A stretch of 29,997 bases of DNA. Source: a virus. The translations under genes and the position numbers were made by a program. Under the pieces are notes generated by a model. The model was given only the letters and a program-made list of their open reading frames with translations. It made no database searches and was not told the DNA's origin. The stretch is from positions 1-29,997 of IMG/VR virus record IMGVR_UViG_3300030090_005495; one strand, written 5' to 3'. This document shows positions 1 to 6,074 of this stretch, piece after piece. Within the stretch, counting starts at the first letter, position 1; each line of letters starts with the position of its first letter.

Positions 1-16
1 CGATGGCCGTCTTCCG

Positions 17-38
17 GTCCTGGGGCCGTCCTGGGGCC
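17..38. repeat. 11-nt tandem direct repeat
   Basis: The 11-mer GTCCTGGGGCC occurs twice back to back (17-27 and 28-38), just beyond the terminator that ends the leftward module. No role is evident; it may belong to whatever lies to the left of the window. Confidence 0.5.
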
Positions 39-48
39 GAAAAAGAAC

Positions 49-77
49 AAAAAAAGGGGCCCCCCGAAGGGAGCCCC
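49..77 (-). terminator. Rho-independent terminator of the leftward module
   Basis: On the minus strand a 9-bp GC-rich stem with one G-U pair and a TTCG tetraloop (56-77) is followed at once by seven T residues (49-55). It lies about 25 bases past the stop of the basic-protein gene, so it should end minus-strand transcription of the block at 103-4342. Confidence 0.85.
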
Positions 78-102
78 AGAAAGAGGAGAGGAAGCTAGCT
101 AG

Positions 103-627
103 CTAGCTTGCGAGGATTGCCTCCTTTGCCTCTCGGCTCCAGGCCTTCAACTTCTCCAGTCCCTCGGCTCCGCCGACCTTGCCCTTCTTCACAGCCTTAA
201 AACCCTTCTTACAGAAGGGCTTTACCGCCGGATTCGAGAGGAAGGCTTCCATGCTTTGACGGCTGGAGAGCTTCACCGACTTCACCAGGACCTTCAACTC
301 CGTTGAAGGATCGACCTCTTTCGTCTCTCCGTCCCGACGTCGAACGACCTTCGCTCCCTTCTTCTTCTTCTTCCCCTTCTTCGAAGGGGCGAGGCTCTTC
401 TGGACTGCCGGTCGGAAGCTCTCCAGAGCTTCGATCAGCGAATCAAGATCAGCTTCGCTGCGGAGGATGATGGCCTGGGACCGGGTTCCCTCTTCGAGGG
501 AATCAGCGCCGTAGGCCTTGCCGACCGTCGTCAAGCGAAGCTTTCCTTTGCTGGAGTAGAGCTTCGCTCCGAAGGACGGGGTGATGGCCTCGAGGCCCAG
601 AAGCTTTGCTTCGGTTTGGTTTCGCAT
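103..627 (-). CDS. Lysine-rich basic protein, 174 aa
   Basis: Unknown function. The protein is strongly basic: residues about 82-92 form a run of lysines and glycines (KKGKKKKKG), followed by VVRRR, and the C-terminal third is again lysine-rich (KKGFKAVKKGKVGG). Such composition suggests nucleic-acid binding, perhaps a DNA-organising or accessory replication protein, but no domain is recognised. The ATG at 627 is chosen because AAAGGA lies 8 bases upstream; the longer in-frame GTG at 687 falls inside a 24-base palindrome and has no ribosome site. It is the last gene of the leftward block, separated from its upstream neighbour by about 170 bases that carry a hairpin and a palindrome, so it may also be expressed separately. 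Confidence 0.75.
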   Translation of the reverse strand: MRNQTEAKLLGLEAITPSFGAKLYSSKGKLRLTTVGKAYGADSLEEGTRSQAIILRSEADLDSLIEALESFRPAVQKSLAPSKKGKKKKKGAKVVRRRDGETKEVDPSTELKVLVKSVKLSSRQSMEAFLSNPAVKPFCKKGFKAVKKGKVGGAEGLEKLKAWSREAKEAILAS

Positions 628-682
628 TTTGCTTTTCCTTTGTTTGGTGGGCCGCTTTAGTGCGACCCGGCTCAACCCATTA

Positions 683-706
683 AGCACCCCCCTTAAGGGG
701 GGTGCT
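683..706. repeat. 24-bp perfect palindrome
   Basis: The arm AGCACCCCCCTT is followed directly by its exact reverse complement, giving a perfect 24-base palindrome with TTAA at its centre. No T-run follows on either strand, so it is not a typical terminator. It sits in the leader of the basic-protein gene, where it could be a protein-binding operator, an RNA processing site or a transcript-stabilising hairpin. Confidence 0.7.
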
Positions 707-745
707 AAACCTGGGAGGATTCTGGTTTTCTAAATATTTTGTTCA

Positions 746-769
746 CAGGGTTTTTTGAGAGGAACCCTG
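746..769. other. Hairpin between the 86-aa gene and the basic-protein gene
   Basis: CAGGGTT (746-752) pairs perfectly with AACCCTG (763-769) around a 10-base loop. It lies just downstream of the stop of the 86-aa gene on the minus strand. There is no T-tract, so at best it is a weak or Rho-assisted terminator or a processing signal. Confidence 0.45.
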
Positions 770-774
770 GTCTT

Positions 775-789
775 GCCTGGACTGATAGC
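775..789 (+). repeat. Third, diverged copy of the 15-mer intergenic repeat
   Basis: GCCTGGACTGATAGC differs by one base (G to A at position 11) from the two copies at 4651 and 4704. Twelve bases further on it has CAGGGG (802-807), exactly as the copy at 4651 does. It borders the stop of the 86-aa gene. It may be a phage regulatory or protein-binding site; its direction of action is unknown. Confidence 0.5.
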
Positions 790-796
790 AAAATTT

Positions 797-1057
797 CTAT
801 GCAGGGGATTTGCTGGGTTGCGAGAAATAAAAGGAACCGTGAAAAGCTCCGTACAAACCTGCTGAATTCTCAAACCAAAGAATCTCAATGTCGTAAACAT
901 CGGCAAGGTCCTCTGCTTTTTCCATGAGATCGGCAAGTTGTTCGAAGTTCGAAGTTCCATTTAGTACCTCTGTTCTTTTCCTATCTATATTTTCTAGTAA
1001 GTCTCGAAGAGGAATCGGTGGGCCCGAAGTTCCCCAGGCGTTATTAAATGGGACCAT
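797..1057 (-). CDS. Small acidic protein downstream of the VWA gene, 86 aa
   Basis: Unknown function. The start ATG lies 6 bases after the stop of the VWA gene, in the same operon. The AAAGGA inside the VWA stop region is about 12 bases upstream, slightly long but usable. An in-frame TGA directly precedes this ATG, so there is no longer start. The middle of the protein (RDLLENIDRKRTEV, then EQLADLMEKAEDLADV) is predicted helical and acidic. No cysteines, membrane segment or known motif are visible. The competing minus-strand reading frame at 730-960 has no ribosome site and unlikely composition. Its fixed place behind the AAA/VWA pair suggests it is an accessory of that module. Confidence 0.6.
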   Translation of the reverse strand: MVPFNNAWGTSGPPIPLRDLLENIDRKRTEVLNGTSNFEQLADLMEKAEDLADVYDIEILWFENSAGLYGAFHGSFYFSQPSKSPA

Positions 1058-1063
1058 TCATAT

Positions 1064-2932
1064 TCACCGTCCTTTCTTTAGCTTTCGCAGTCCTGCGACT
1101 GCGGTTTTTGCGTCGTGAACACCGCCAATTATGTAGGCCCTTGCCTTGTCAAAGACCCTTTCGTTTCTTCTATCCATTTGCTTTAGCCGGTACTGGCAGT
1201 GCTCTTCGTCGTCTGGCGACAACCAAAGCAAAGGACAGTAATGAGACAAAAGGGAATAAACCTCTTCGGCATCGTCGTCGCCAAAGGCAATTGCCCCAGA
1301 GACTTTGCCCTTCTTGAGGAAGTCTTCGAAGTCTTTGAGTCTGTCGCCGTAGATATGGGGCACTTCCTCTTGTCTTTGACCAACAATAACGGCATCGGAC
1401 ATATCGGCAGTCCAGCCATTAAAATGGGCCATAACAACAACGTCAGGATCTTGATCGGCAATTGCTAGGGCAGCAGCAAAGCAGGCATCCCTAATTGCCT
1501 CACAAGAAGGAGAAATATCCACAAGAACTAGCTTGAGGCCGGCACCCTTTTCTTCTTTGCGAGCAGAAGAAAGCCTCATGCTCTTTCCAAAAAGCTCTTT
1601 AGCAAGCTTTCCACTGTGGATTCGGGGCGTTTCCTCAGCACCAATGCCAACTTCGTTGGCAATAAAGAAACCAGTAAAGTGCTCGGCAATCTTGCGGGCC
1701 TCAGCTTTTACTTGTCTCTTCTCTAAAGTCGCTTTGTTTTTGTCGATGTAGCCACCAGGGTTTCCGTCGCGGAACTTGCTTTCCCTTGAAAAGCCTGACC
1801 CTGGGTCAGTATTTAGAAACTGATCATCAAGCCCATCGGAAAGCTCTGCCGAATTGATTAGGCTTTTTAGGTCCACCTTTGTAGATGGATTAGTAATCAT
1901 CGACTGATTCCCCACTACCCTTCGGCCCTTTGCCCCCGAAAGGGCAAAGGTACCGAAAGAGAAGGGGTTATTTAGGGGTGAGGATACATCCCCCAGGGGT
2001 TCGTCAAAGCCAGCCGTACTTGAGTCCATAACTCCGTCAAAAGTCTTTCCTTGCAAGGCAGAGGGTAGTTTCTTTGAAGGCAGCGTCACACCTGACTCTG
2101 GCAATTCCGAAGACCCAGTTATAAAGCCATTTTGTTTAGAGCTTTTTTCAGCAAAACCAGAGTGTCTCGGTCTATCAGCAGGGTTGGCCGACCCTTTTTG
2201 AAACGACCTTGAAGCATCCGAGGGATGGCTTAGTTCCCCCTTGTCACTCTCTGTTTTTCCATCAAAAGCTTTAGCCTGGGAAAGACTAGGTTGCTTGCTC
2301 TCGCTTACACCTTGCTTACCGTCTCCAAAAGAAAGTTCCCACTTGAAACCCTCTGGGTTTCCCTCTTGAGAAAACTGCCCGTTCCTCTCCTCTGCCACGC
2401 CCGGCTCGGAATCCGTCGATTCTTTTTTGCCAGGAGAAAGGTGATCAACCCTTTCCTCAGTAGGACAGGAGTCAAGGTCAGAATCCTCAGAGGCTTCTTC
2501 TAAAGACTTTAGTTGCTCATCATTTAGAGGCTCCTTTGTAAAATGCTCTTCTGTTTGCATGTTGTAATCAGCAATCGGGAATACGGCGTCGGGACCATGC
2601 TTTTGAATAAGCTCATCAACCCTTTTGTGATAAGCCCAAGCTCGACCGTAAACACTGAATGGTTTTTCTCTGAGTTGGGGCAACCAAATGCGCCCTTCCT
2701 TCAGGCCCAAATCCCTCCCCCTTCTTCTTCCATCATTCAAAACAATCATTGAATAAGAAGGGCCAATATCGACTCCCCCGATAGAGCGGCGAAGCATTAT
2801 GTCTTCGTCTGTCATTTGAAGTTCATGAATAATGGTAAGGACTTGCTTCACCTCCCGAAGGGACATGTGGCTTCGGTTGAAAAAGGTTTCTAGATAACGC
2901 CTTTTCTTTAGTAGCTTGTTCCACTTAGCCAT
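1064..2932 (-). CDS. VWA-domain protein, CobT-like partner of the MoxR ATPase, 622 aa
   Basis: A large protein with an N-terminal region (about 1-130), a long Ser/Gly/Lys-rich and probably disordered middle (about 135-350), and a C-terminal von Willebrand A-type domain. The MIDAS metal-binding motif appears as DISPS at residues 472-476, after a hydrophobic strand (LKLVLV), and an acidic GDDDAEE follows about 90 residues later. In the MoxR/CobS-VWA families such proteins act as metal-dependent adaptors that present substrates to the ATPase. The start at 2932 is chosen over 2968 because the ATG overlaps the ATPase stop (TAATG) and has GGAGGG 6 bases upstream. Coupled translation with the ATPase supports a two-protein complex. 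The segment is visibly richer in A+T than the rightward early genes. The substrate is unknown, and cobalt chelation should not be assumed. Confidence 0.8.
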   Translation of the reverse strand: MAKWNKLLKKRRYLETFFNRSHMSLREVKQVLTIIHELQMTDEDIMLRRSIGGVDIGPSYSMIVLNDGRRRGRDLGLKEGRIWLPQLREKPFSVYGRAWAYHKRVDELIQKHGPDAVFPIADYNMQTEEHFTKEPLNDEQLKSLEEASEDSDLDSCPTEERVDHLSPGKKESTDSEPGVAEERNGQFSQEGNPEGFKWELSFGDGKQGVSESKQPSLSQAKAFDGKTESDKGELSHPSDASRSFQKGSANPADRPRHSGFAEKSSKQNGFITGSSELPESGVTLPSKKLPSALQGKTFDGVMDSSTAGFDEPLGDVSSPLNNPFSFGTFALSGAKGRRVVGNQSMITNPSTKVDLKSLINSAELSDGLDDQFLNTDPGSGFSRESKFRDGNPGGYIDKNKATLEKRQVKAEARKIAEHFTGFFIANEVGIGAEETPRIHSGKLAKELFGKSMRLSSARKEEKGAGLKLVLVDISPSCEAIRDACFAAALAIADQDPDVVVMAHFNGWTADMSDAVIVGQRQEEVPHIYGDRLKDFEDFLKKGKVSGAIAFGDDDAEEVYSLLSHYCPLLWLSPDDEEHCQYRLKQMDRRNERVFDKARAYIIGGVHDAKTAVAGLRKLKKGR

Positions 2933-3825
2933 TACGAAGCCCTCCGAAAGCGGACGATCTCCGACCAACTGCCAGCAACTTCTTTGTGTAAATCGCTACT
3001 TTTGTTGTCTGAAGACAAAGTAATAAAGTTGCGAGCCTTCGAAGACCGGGCTGCCCACTGAGAAAGAAGAATGAAAATGTCGTCTATCGACTCAGCCAAA
3101 TAAGAAGCTGAGGTGATGAGGCGAATCCCCTCCTGGATAGAGAGAGATTCGTTCTTTTCAGAAGAGGCAACCCGGCGAGCCGCTTTCCAAAGAAGCTTGC
3201 AAATACCGACCGGAATCCCCGACCGAGTATGAATCAAAGCAATCTGTGTTTTTACGTCCAAAGGATTCATGACAAGCCGGCAAAACCTACGGGTTCCGGC
3301 TTCGGTCAAATCCCTTTGCTCATTTGATGTAGCAACAACAAGGACATTATTGAGGTTTGTTTGCAGGTGAACACCGGGCTTGATTGGCACTCGGCCAGAT
3401 TGCAGCCAGTCCAAAAGCAAAGACTCGGTGCGCTCCATAGTTTTATCAAGCTCATCAAGCAAAAGGACAACGCCTTTCTCTTGACTAAGCTTTGCAACGC
3501 GAGCCAAAACCCCATCTTGCCGAACCGAAGAAGCGTCCCCAGAAACAGCAGCAGAAACATCTACGCCAACAAAAAGCTCGTCGGCATCGGACCAGCTGTG
3601 GCACTGATAAACAACAAGCTCAGAAGAAAGAGCTTTTGCTACGGCAGCAGCAAAGGCTGATTTGCCGGTGCCGGGAGGCCCCATAATAACCATTGCTTTT
3701 GCACCAGCCTTTTGGTCAACAAGCAAAAGGGTCCCCGCCAAACCAACAATGTCAGTTCGGCGGGGAATGTAACCTGTTTCTCTGATTCTTTTTTCAAGGT
3801 CATCGAGGGTAAAGCCGAGCTGCAT
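2932..3825 (-). CDS. MoxR-like AAA+ ATPase, 297 aa
   Basis: An AAA+ ATPase of about the usual MoxR length. Walker A is GPPGTGKS (residues 49-56), Walker B is LLLDELDK (121-128), sensor 1 is in VVATSNEQRDL (163-173), and an arginine-finger-like RRF follows at 179-181. The ATSN...L.EA..RRF arrangement is typical of the MoxR/CobS clade, whose members form hexameric remodelling machines working with VWA proteins; here a VWA gene follows with a one-base overlap. The start is the ATG at 3825, overlapping the upstream stop (TGATG) with GAGG about 6 bases before; a GTG at 3828 is also possible. No transmembrane segment is visible, so a cytoplasmic role is likely. The target, whether host protein, phage complex or defence factor, is not shown by the sequence. 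Confidence 0.88.
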   Translation of the reverse strand: MQLGFTLDDLEKRIRETGYIPRRTDIVGLAGTLLLVDQKAGAKAMVIMGPPGTGKSAFAAAVAKALSSELVVYQCHSWSDADELFVGVDVSAAVSGDASSVRQDGVLARVAKLSQEKGVVLLLDELDKTMERTESLLLDWLQSGRVPIKPGVHLQTNLNNVLVVATSNEQRDLTEAGTRRFCRLVMNPLDVKTQIALIHTRSGIPVGICKLLWKAARRVASSEKNESLSIQEGIRLITSASYLAESIDDIFILLSQWAARSSKARNFITLSSDNKSSDLHKEVAGSWSEIVRFRRAS

Positions 3826-4034
3826 CACTCACCTCGCTTGTCAAAAAGAAGGGTGATGGGGTTCTCGGAATCGTCAAAGAAAATGTCCATCTCTTCGTCG
3901 TCAATGCCGAGGTGAATGCTGGCATTAGAAAGAAGGACAGTCTTTCTTGTTGGAATTTCCTCGTTCAAAGGAGGCGGAACGGTGATGCAAAGGGAAGGGA
4001 AAGGGAAAGAAGAATCAAAGTAATCTTTGGACAT
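3825..4034 (-). CDS. Small acidic protein of the MoxR-VWA module, 69 aa
   Basis: Unknown function. The gene is held between its neighbours by TGATG overlaps at both ends, which is good evidence for real translation. The C-terminal half is very acidic and aromatic (GIDDEEMDIFFDDSEN), as in small proteins that bind a larger partner. The N-terminal half has a proline stretch (PPPLNEE). The ATG at 4034 is preferred; an in-frame GTG at 4040 would add two residues. Its place directly before the ATPase suggests an adaptor, inhibitor or substrate of that enzyme, but this is inference only. Confidence 0.65.
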   Translation of the reverse strand: MSKDYFDSSFPFPSLCITVPPPLNEEIPTRKTVLLSNASIHLGIDDEEMDIFFDDSENPITLLFDKRGE

Positions 4035-4342
4035 CAGCACACCGCCCCAACTTCACCAAAGCCATCGGGAAAAATCACAAGAGGAAAAGCACAGTGGTCA
4101 GGCCAACCCTCCAACAAAGAAACAATGGGGAAATCAGCGATGTGATTGCCGTCTTCGTCGTTCACCGGAGCAACAACAAAAGCTTTCTCTTTCTCTTGAA
4201 TCAAACAAAGATTGTTCAAATCAAGACCAAAGGGAGGGTTGCCAGCAGCCTGGAGAATCGAAAACTTCATCACTGTTTTTTCTATGTGCTCGGAGAGCGT
4301 CGGTTCGAAGCGGTAAAAAGATGCGGGGGTTCTGAAAATCAT
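4034..4342 (-). CDS. First gene of the MoxR-VWA operon, 102 aa
   Basis: Unknown function. The frame is open further upstream to 4528, but the ATG at 4342 has an AGGA site at ideal distance, and a TTGACT/TACACT promoter at 4466-4495 would place the transcription start downstream of that longer start. From 4342 the protein begins MIFRTPASFYRFEPT. It contains FVVAPVNDEDGNHIADFPIV, which looks like a small beta-rich fold, and ends FPLVIFPDGFGEVGAVC. No membrane segment or nucleotide-binding motif is seen. The stop overlaps the next start, so it belongs to the same operon as the ATPase. Whether it is an accessory subunit or an unrelated small early protein cannot be judged. Confidence 0.65.
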   Translation of the reverse strand: MIFRTPASFYRFEPTLSEHIEKTVMKFSILQAAGNPPFGLDLNNLCLIQEKEKAFVVAPVNDEDGNHIADFPIVSLLEGWPDHCAFPLVIFPDGFGEVGAVC

Positions 4343-4350
4343 TTTCTTTC

Positions 4351-4410
4351 CTAGTTGCTGGAGGCGATTGCACCAATCGTGATGCAAACAAAGATGTACG
4401 AGATGAGCAT
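4351..4410 (-). CDS. Candidate 19-aa membrane peptide in the operon leader
   Basis: A short frame from ATG (4410) to TAG (4351) encodes MLISYIFVCITIGAIASSN, which is nearly all hydrophobic and long enough for one membrane segment. Its stop abuts the AGGA site of the next gene, 8 bases before that start. It lies within the leader expected from the promoter at 4466-4495. The only possible ribosome site is AAAGG about 11 bases upstream, which is weak spacing. It may be a small membrane protein, a leader peptide that controls the operon, or chance. Confidence 0.3.
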   Translation of the reverse strand: MLISYIFVCITIGAIASSN

Positions 4411-4465
4411 TCGGCGGTTGGCCTTTCTTATTTGTTGTTGAGAGCCCCACCTCGGGGCGGTCCAC

Positions 4466-4495
4466 AGTGTATGCCAGACGGCTTACGGCAGTCAA
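4466..4495 (-). promoter_or_regulatory. Leftward sigma70-like promoter
   Basis: On the minus strand TTGACT (4495-4490) and TACACT (4471-4466) are separated by 18 bases. The spacer contains CCGTAAGCCG at the same place as in the rightward promoter at 4766-4795. Transcription would begin near 4459, leaving a leader of about 115 bases before the gene starting at 4342. The matching spacer points to one shared regulator or to a common origin of the two promoters. Confidence 0.6.
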
Positions 4496-4544
4496 GCTGC
4501 GCCCCGTTTCCCCTGTGATTACGGGCACTTAGGGCTGCTCCTCA

Positions 4545-4583
4545 CGCGTATATATAAAGAATAAGTATCCTTATATCTACGCG
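4545..4583. other. AT-rich imperfect dyad in a GC-rich intergenic region
   Basis: CGCGTA (4545-4550) and TACGCG (4578-4583) are exact inverted repeats. They flank an AT-rich core in which TATATAA and TTATAT can also pair. This is the most AT-rich patch in the hub and is followed directly by GC-rich palindromes (CTCGCGCGAG at 4608-4617). It could be an easily melted element, as in an origin or a protein-operated switch. No iterons or DnaA boxes were recognised. Confidence 0.45.
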
Positions 4584-4628
4584 AGGAAGGTCGCCCGTCC
4601 GCGCACCCTCGCGCGAGCGCGCGCGCCC

Positions 4629-4650
4629 TGCCCCCCCTACGGGGGGCAGC
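4629..4650. other. Strong GC hairpin without T-tract
   Basis: CTGCCCCCC and GGGGGGCAG form a perfect 9-bp stem around a 4-base loop. No T-run follows on either strand. Immediately to its right begins the first copy of the 15-mer repeat (4651). It is probably a structural part of the regulatory hub rather than a terminator. Confidence 0.6.
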
Positions 4651-4666
4651 GCCTGGACTGGTAGCG
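4651..4666 (+). repeat. Intergenic repeat, copy 1
   Basis: GCCTGGACTGGTAGCG is identical over 16 bases to the copy at 4704-4719, 53 bases away. The 15-mer plus a 12-base gap plus CAGGGG (4678-4683) is also matched at 775-807. The repeat lies between divergent promoters and is a candidate binding site for a phage regulator or replication protein. Confidence 0.65.
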
Positions 4667-4679
4667 CTCGCGCACTACA

Positions 4680-4690
4680 GGGGTTTCCCC
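4680..4690. other. Small hairpin between repeat copies
   Basis: GGGGTTTCCCC is a 4-bp stem with a 3-base loop, lying between the two copies of the 15-mer repeat and overlapping the CAGGGG part of copy 1. Small 3-base-loop hairpins serve as promoters for the N4 virion RNA polymerase, but no such polymerase was recognised here, so no function is assigned. Confidence 0.35.
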
Positions 4691-4703
4691 ACAGCCCGTC
4701 GCC

Positions 4704-4719
4704 GCCTGGACTGGTAGCG
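4704..4719 (+). repeat. Intergenic repeat, copy 2
   Basis: Exact 16-base repeat of 4651-4666. At the 12-base offset it has CCCAGG instead of CAGGGG, so only the 15-mer part is conserved. It is 47 bases upstream of the -35 box of the rightward promoter. Confidence 0.65.
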
Positions 4720-4765
4720 GCTGACCTCTGCCCAGGTACCCAACTACGTTGGGTAAACTAAGGGG

Positions 4766-4795
4766 TTGACATCCGTAAGCCGGTCGGTGTACCCT
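4766..4795 (+). promoter_or_regulatory. Rightward sigma70-like promoter of the early genes
   Basis: A consensus -35 box TTGACA (4766-4771) is followed after 18 bases by TACCCT (4790-4795), a weak -10 box. The spacer carries CCGTAAGCCG, also found at the same offset in the leftward promoter at 4466-4495. Transcription would begin near 4802, about 60 bases before the first gene. The weak -10 box suggests dependence on an activator or moderate strength. Confidence 0.6.
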
Positions 4796-4860
4796 CTAGG
4801 GCAGCGTCGGGTCAGAAGTTGCTGAGCCGGTGCCATCAACGCCAACCACAGGAAATGAAA

Positions 4861-5133
4861 ATGGATGTGATGTTCCCCCCTGGGCAAGTTGTCGCCACCC
4901 CTGGCGCTCTCTCCTTGCTCGAACAGCATGACCTTGAAGCTGCAACCTTTCTCCTACGTCACCTAGGTGGAGACTGGGGTGATGTGTGCAAGCAAGACTC
5001 AAAGCTAAACGACGACGCCTTGAAGGACGGCACTCGGATCCTCTCTTCATACCCAATCAACAAGAAGAAGCTTTGGATAATCACAGAAGCTGACCGCTCG
5101 GTTACCACCCTTCTTCTCCCGGAGGAGTACTAA
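4861..5133 (+). CDS. Small conserved mobile-element protein, 90 aa
   Basis: I recognise a widespread small protein of phages, plasmids and integrative elements. Its pattern is FPPGQVVATPGAL near the N-terminus, then GDWGDV, LNDDALKDG, and a conserved end KLWIITEADRSVTTLLLPEEY (shortened here to its key residues WIITEADR and LLPEEY). Databases carry it as hypothetical or, misleadingly, as a restriction subunit; the biochemical role is unknown. The start at 4861 is chosen because AGGA is 7 bases upstream; ATGs at 4819 and 4855 lie before or too close to that site. It is the first gene behind the rightward promoter and its stop overlaps the next start (TAATG). Confidence 0.8.
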   Translation: MDVMFPPGQVVATPGALSLLEQHDLEAATFLLRHLGGDWGDVCKQDSKLNDDALKDGTRILSSYPINKKKLWIITEADRSVTTLLLPEEY

Positions 5134-5561
5134 TGGAAATCACGCACTACATTGAAGAGGCAGAAAGCTATGCAAGCGATGCTCAAGACCAAATCCAGTA
5201 CGTCATAGACGCTCTCTCTGAAGTTAGTGCGTTGGCAGAGGAAGTCACTGAGCAAAAGCAGATCTTAACTGACTACGCAGAGGACACTGAGACGGTTCAG
5301 GCCCTCGGGTTCGACTCAATTAGCGACATGATTAGAGCCTTCGAGGGGACCGGGGACTTCCGTGACCAGGTTGATGAGTCCCTTTCCTCTCTCGGCCTGC
5401 CCAAGACTGATGAGGGTCTAAAGCAAATGGCTAAGGCTGCATCCATTTGGTTGCAGCTAGAGCCGCACATCAAGTCTATTGCTGGGCTTCGTGATGGCTT
5501 GACCATAAGGCTAAACAAAACCGTCCCGGCATTCCAAAGCCCAGACAAGGAGGTGAACTAA
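5133..5561 (+). CDS. Acidic helical protein, 142 aa
   Basis: Unknown function. The first 60 residues are acidic with heptad-like spacing of hydrophobics (IEEAESYASDAQDQIQYVI, then LAEEVTEQKQIL), consistent with a coiled coil. The rest is also predicted helical, with KAASIWLQLEPHI near residue 105. It has GGAGGAG about 6 bases before the ATG and one-base TAATG overlaps with both neighbours, so translation is certain enough. It may be a small structural or inhibitor protein of the early programme. No cysteines, membrane segments or catalytic motifs are visible. Confidence 0.75.
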   Translation: MEITHYIEEAESYASDAQDQIQYVIDALSEVSALAEEVTEQKQILTDYAEDTETVQALGFDSISDMIRAFEGTGDFRDQVDESLSSLGLPKTDEGLKQMAKAASIWLQLEPHIKSIAGLRDGLTIRLNKTVPAFQSPDKEVN

Positions 5562-5809
5562 TGGTGGATTACACAGGAAGAACGAGGCCGGATTACCTGG
5601 CGATGGAGCTTCAGAACATGGGGCTCTTCGTCAGGGACTACAGCCCACAGGGAAAGAAGAGACTCTACGACGCTGCGGTAAAGCTCCACACAGAGCTTTG
5701 CAAGCTTGACTCAACCAACATCGAAGAGTGGATGAAGCTGCCGCTCATCGAGTTTGTAAATGCGATTGCCAAAGTTGACGGCATGAAGCTCATCACAAAG
5801 GGAAAGTGA
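5561..5809 (+). CDS. Small early protein, 82 aa
   Basis: Unknown function. The gene starts on the last base of the preceding stop (TAATG) with GGAGGTG upstream. The protein has a basic N-terminal half (YSPQGKKRLYDAAVKLH) and an amphipathic C-terminal helix (IEFVNAIAKVDGMKLI). No family is recognised. Its position in the overlapping run of early genes suggests a host-takeover or accessory role, without direct evidence. Confidence 0.7.
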   Translation: MVDYTGRTRPDYLAMELQNMGLFVRDYSPQGKKRLYDAAVKLHTELCKLDSTNIEEWMKLPLIEFVNAIAKVDGMKLITKGK

Positions 5810-5810
5810 A

Positions 5811-6074
5811 ATGGAAGACAACAACGAAGAGAAGGCACTTAGTTTCCTCGGCACAATGCGAGGTCAGTTCATCATGGGTCAGGCTTTGCAGATTGCCATT
5901 GAGACGATGGAGTCCATTGAGCCTGAGTTTCTAAGAGAAACATCCAACATCAAGGACATGAAGTTCTTGAGGGACAACCTCTTCAACGTCGGAGCTGCGC
6001 TGTATCAAGCCAGGGAAACCTTCGGTGATTGGGGCGAGGCCCAGGATGAAAGGGGGGCAAGCCATGACTCGTAA
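5811..6074 (+). CDS. Conserved phage small protein, 87 aa
   Basis: The pattern GQFIMGQALQIAIETMESIEP then SNIKDMKFLRDNLFN matches a family I have seen in many tailed phages, always as a hypothetical protein. The core is two helices with the conserved SNI.DM.FLRDNLF block at about 46-60. The start is the ATG two bases after the previous stop, with GGGA upstream. Its end overlaps the next gene by 11 bases. The function is not known. Confidence 0.75.
   Translation: MEDNNEEKALSFLGTMRGQFIMGQALQIAIETMESIEPEFLRETSNIKDMKFLRDNLFNVGAALYQARETFGDWGEAQDERGASHDS

Noticed and set aside
730-960. Minus-strand frame of 76 aa overlapping the 86-aa gene
   Set aside because: No ribosome site, unlikely composition, and it overlaps the better-supported 86-aa gene that follows the VWA stop closely.
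4034-4528. 164-aa version of the first MoxR-module gene
   Set aside because: The promoter at 4466-4495 and the AGGA site before 4342 support the shorter start; the extra 62 residues look non-coding.
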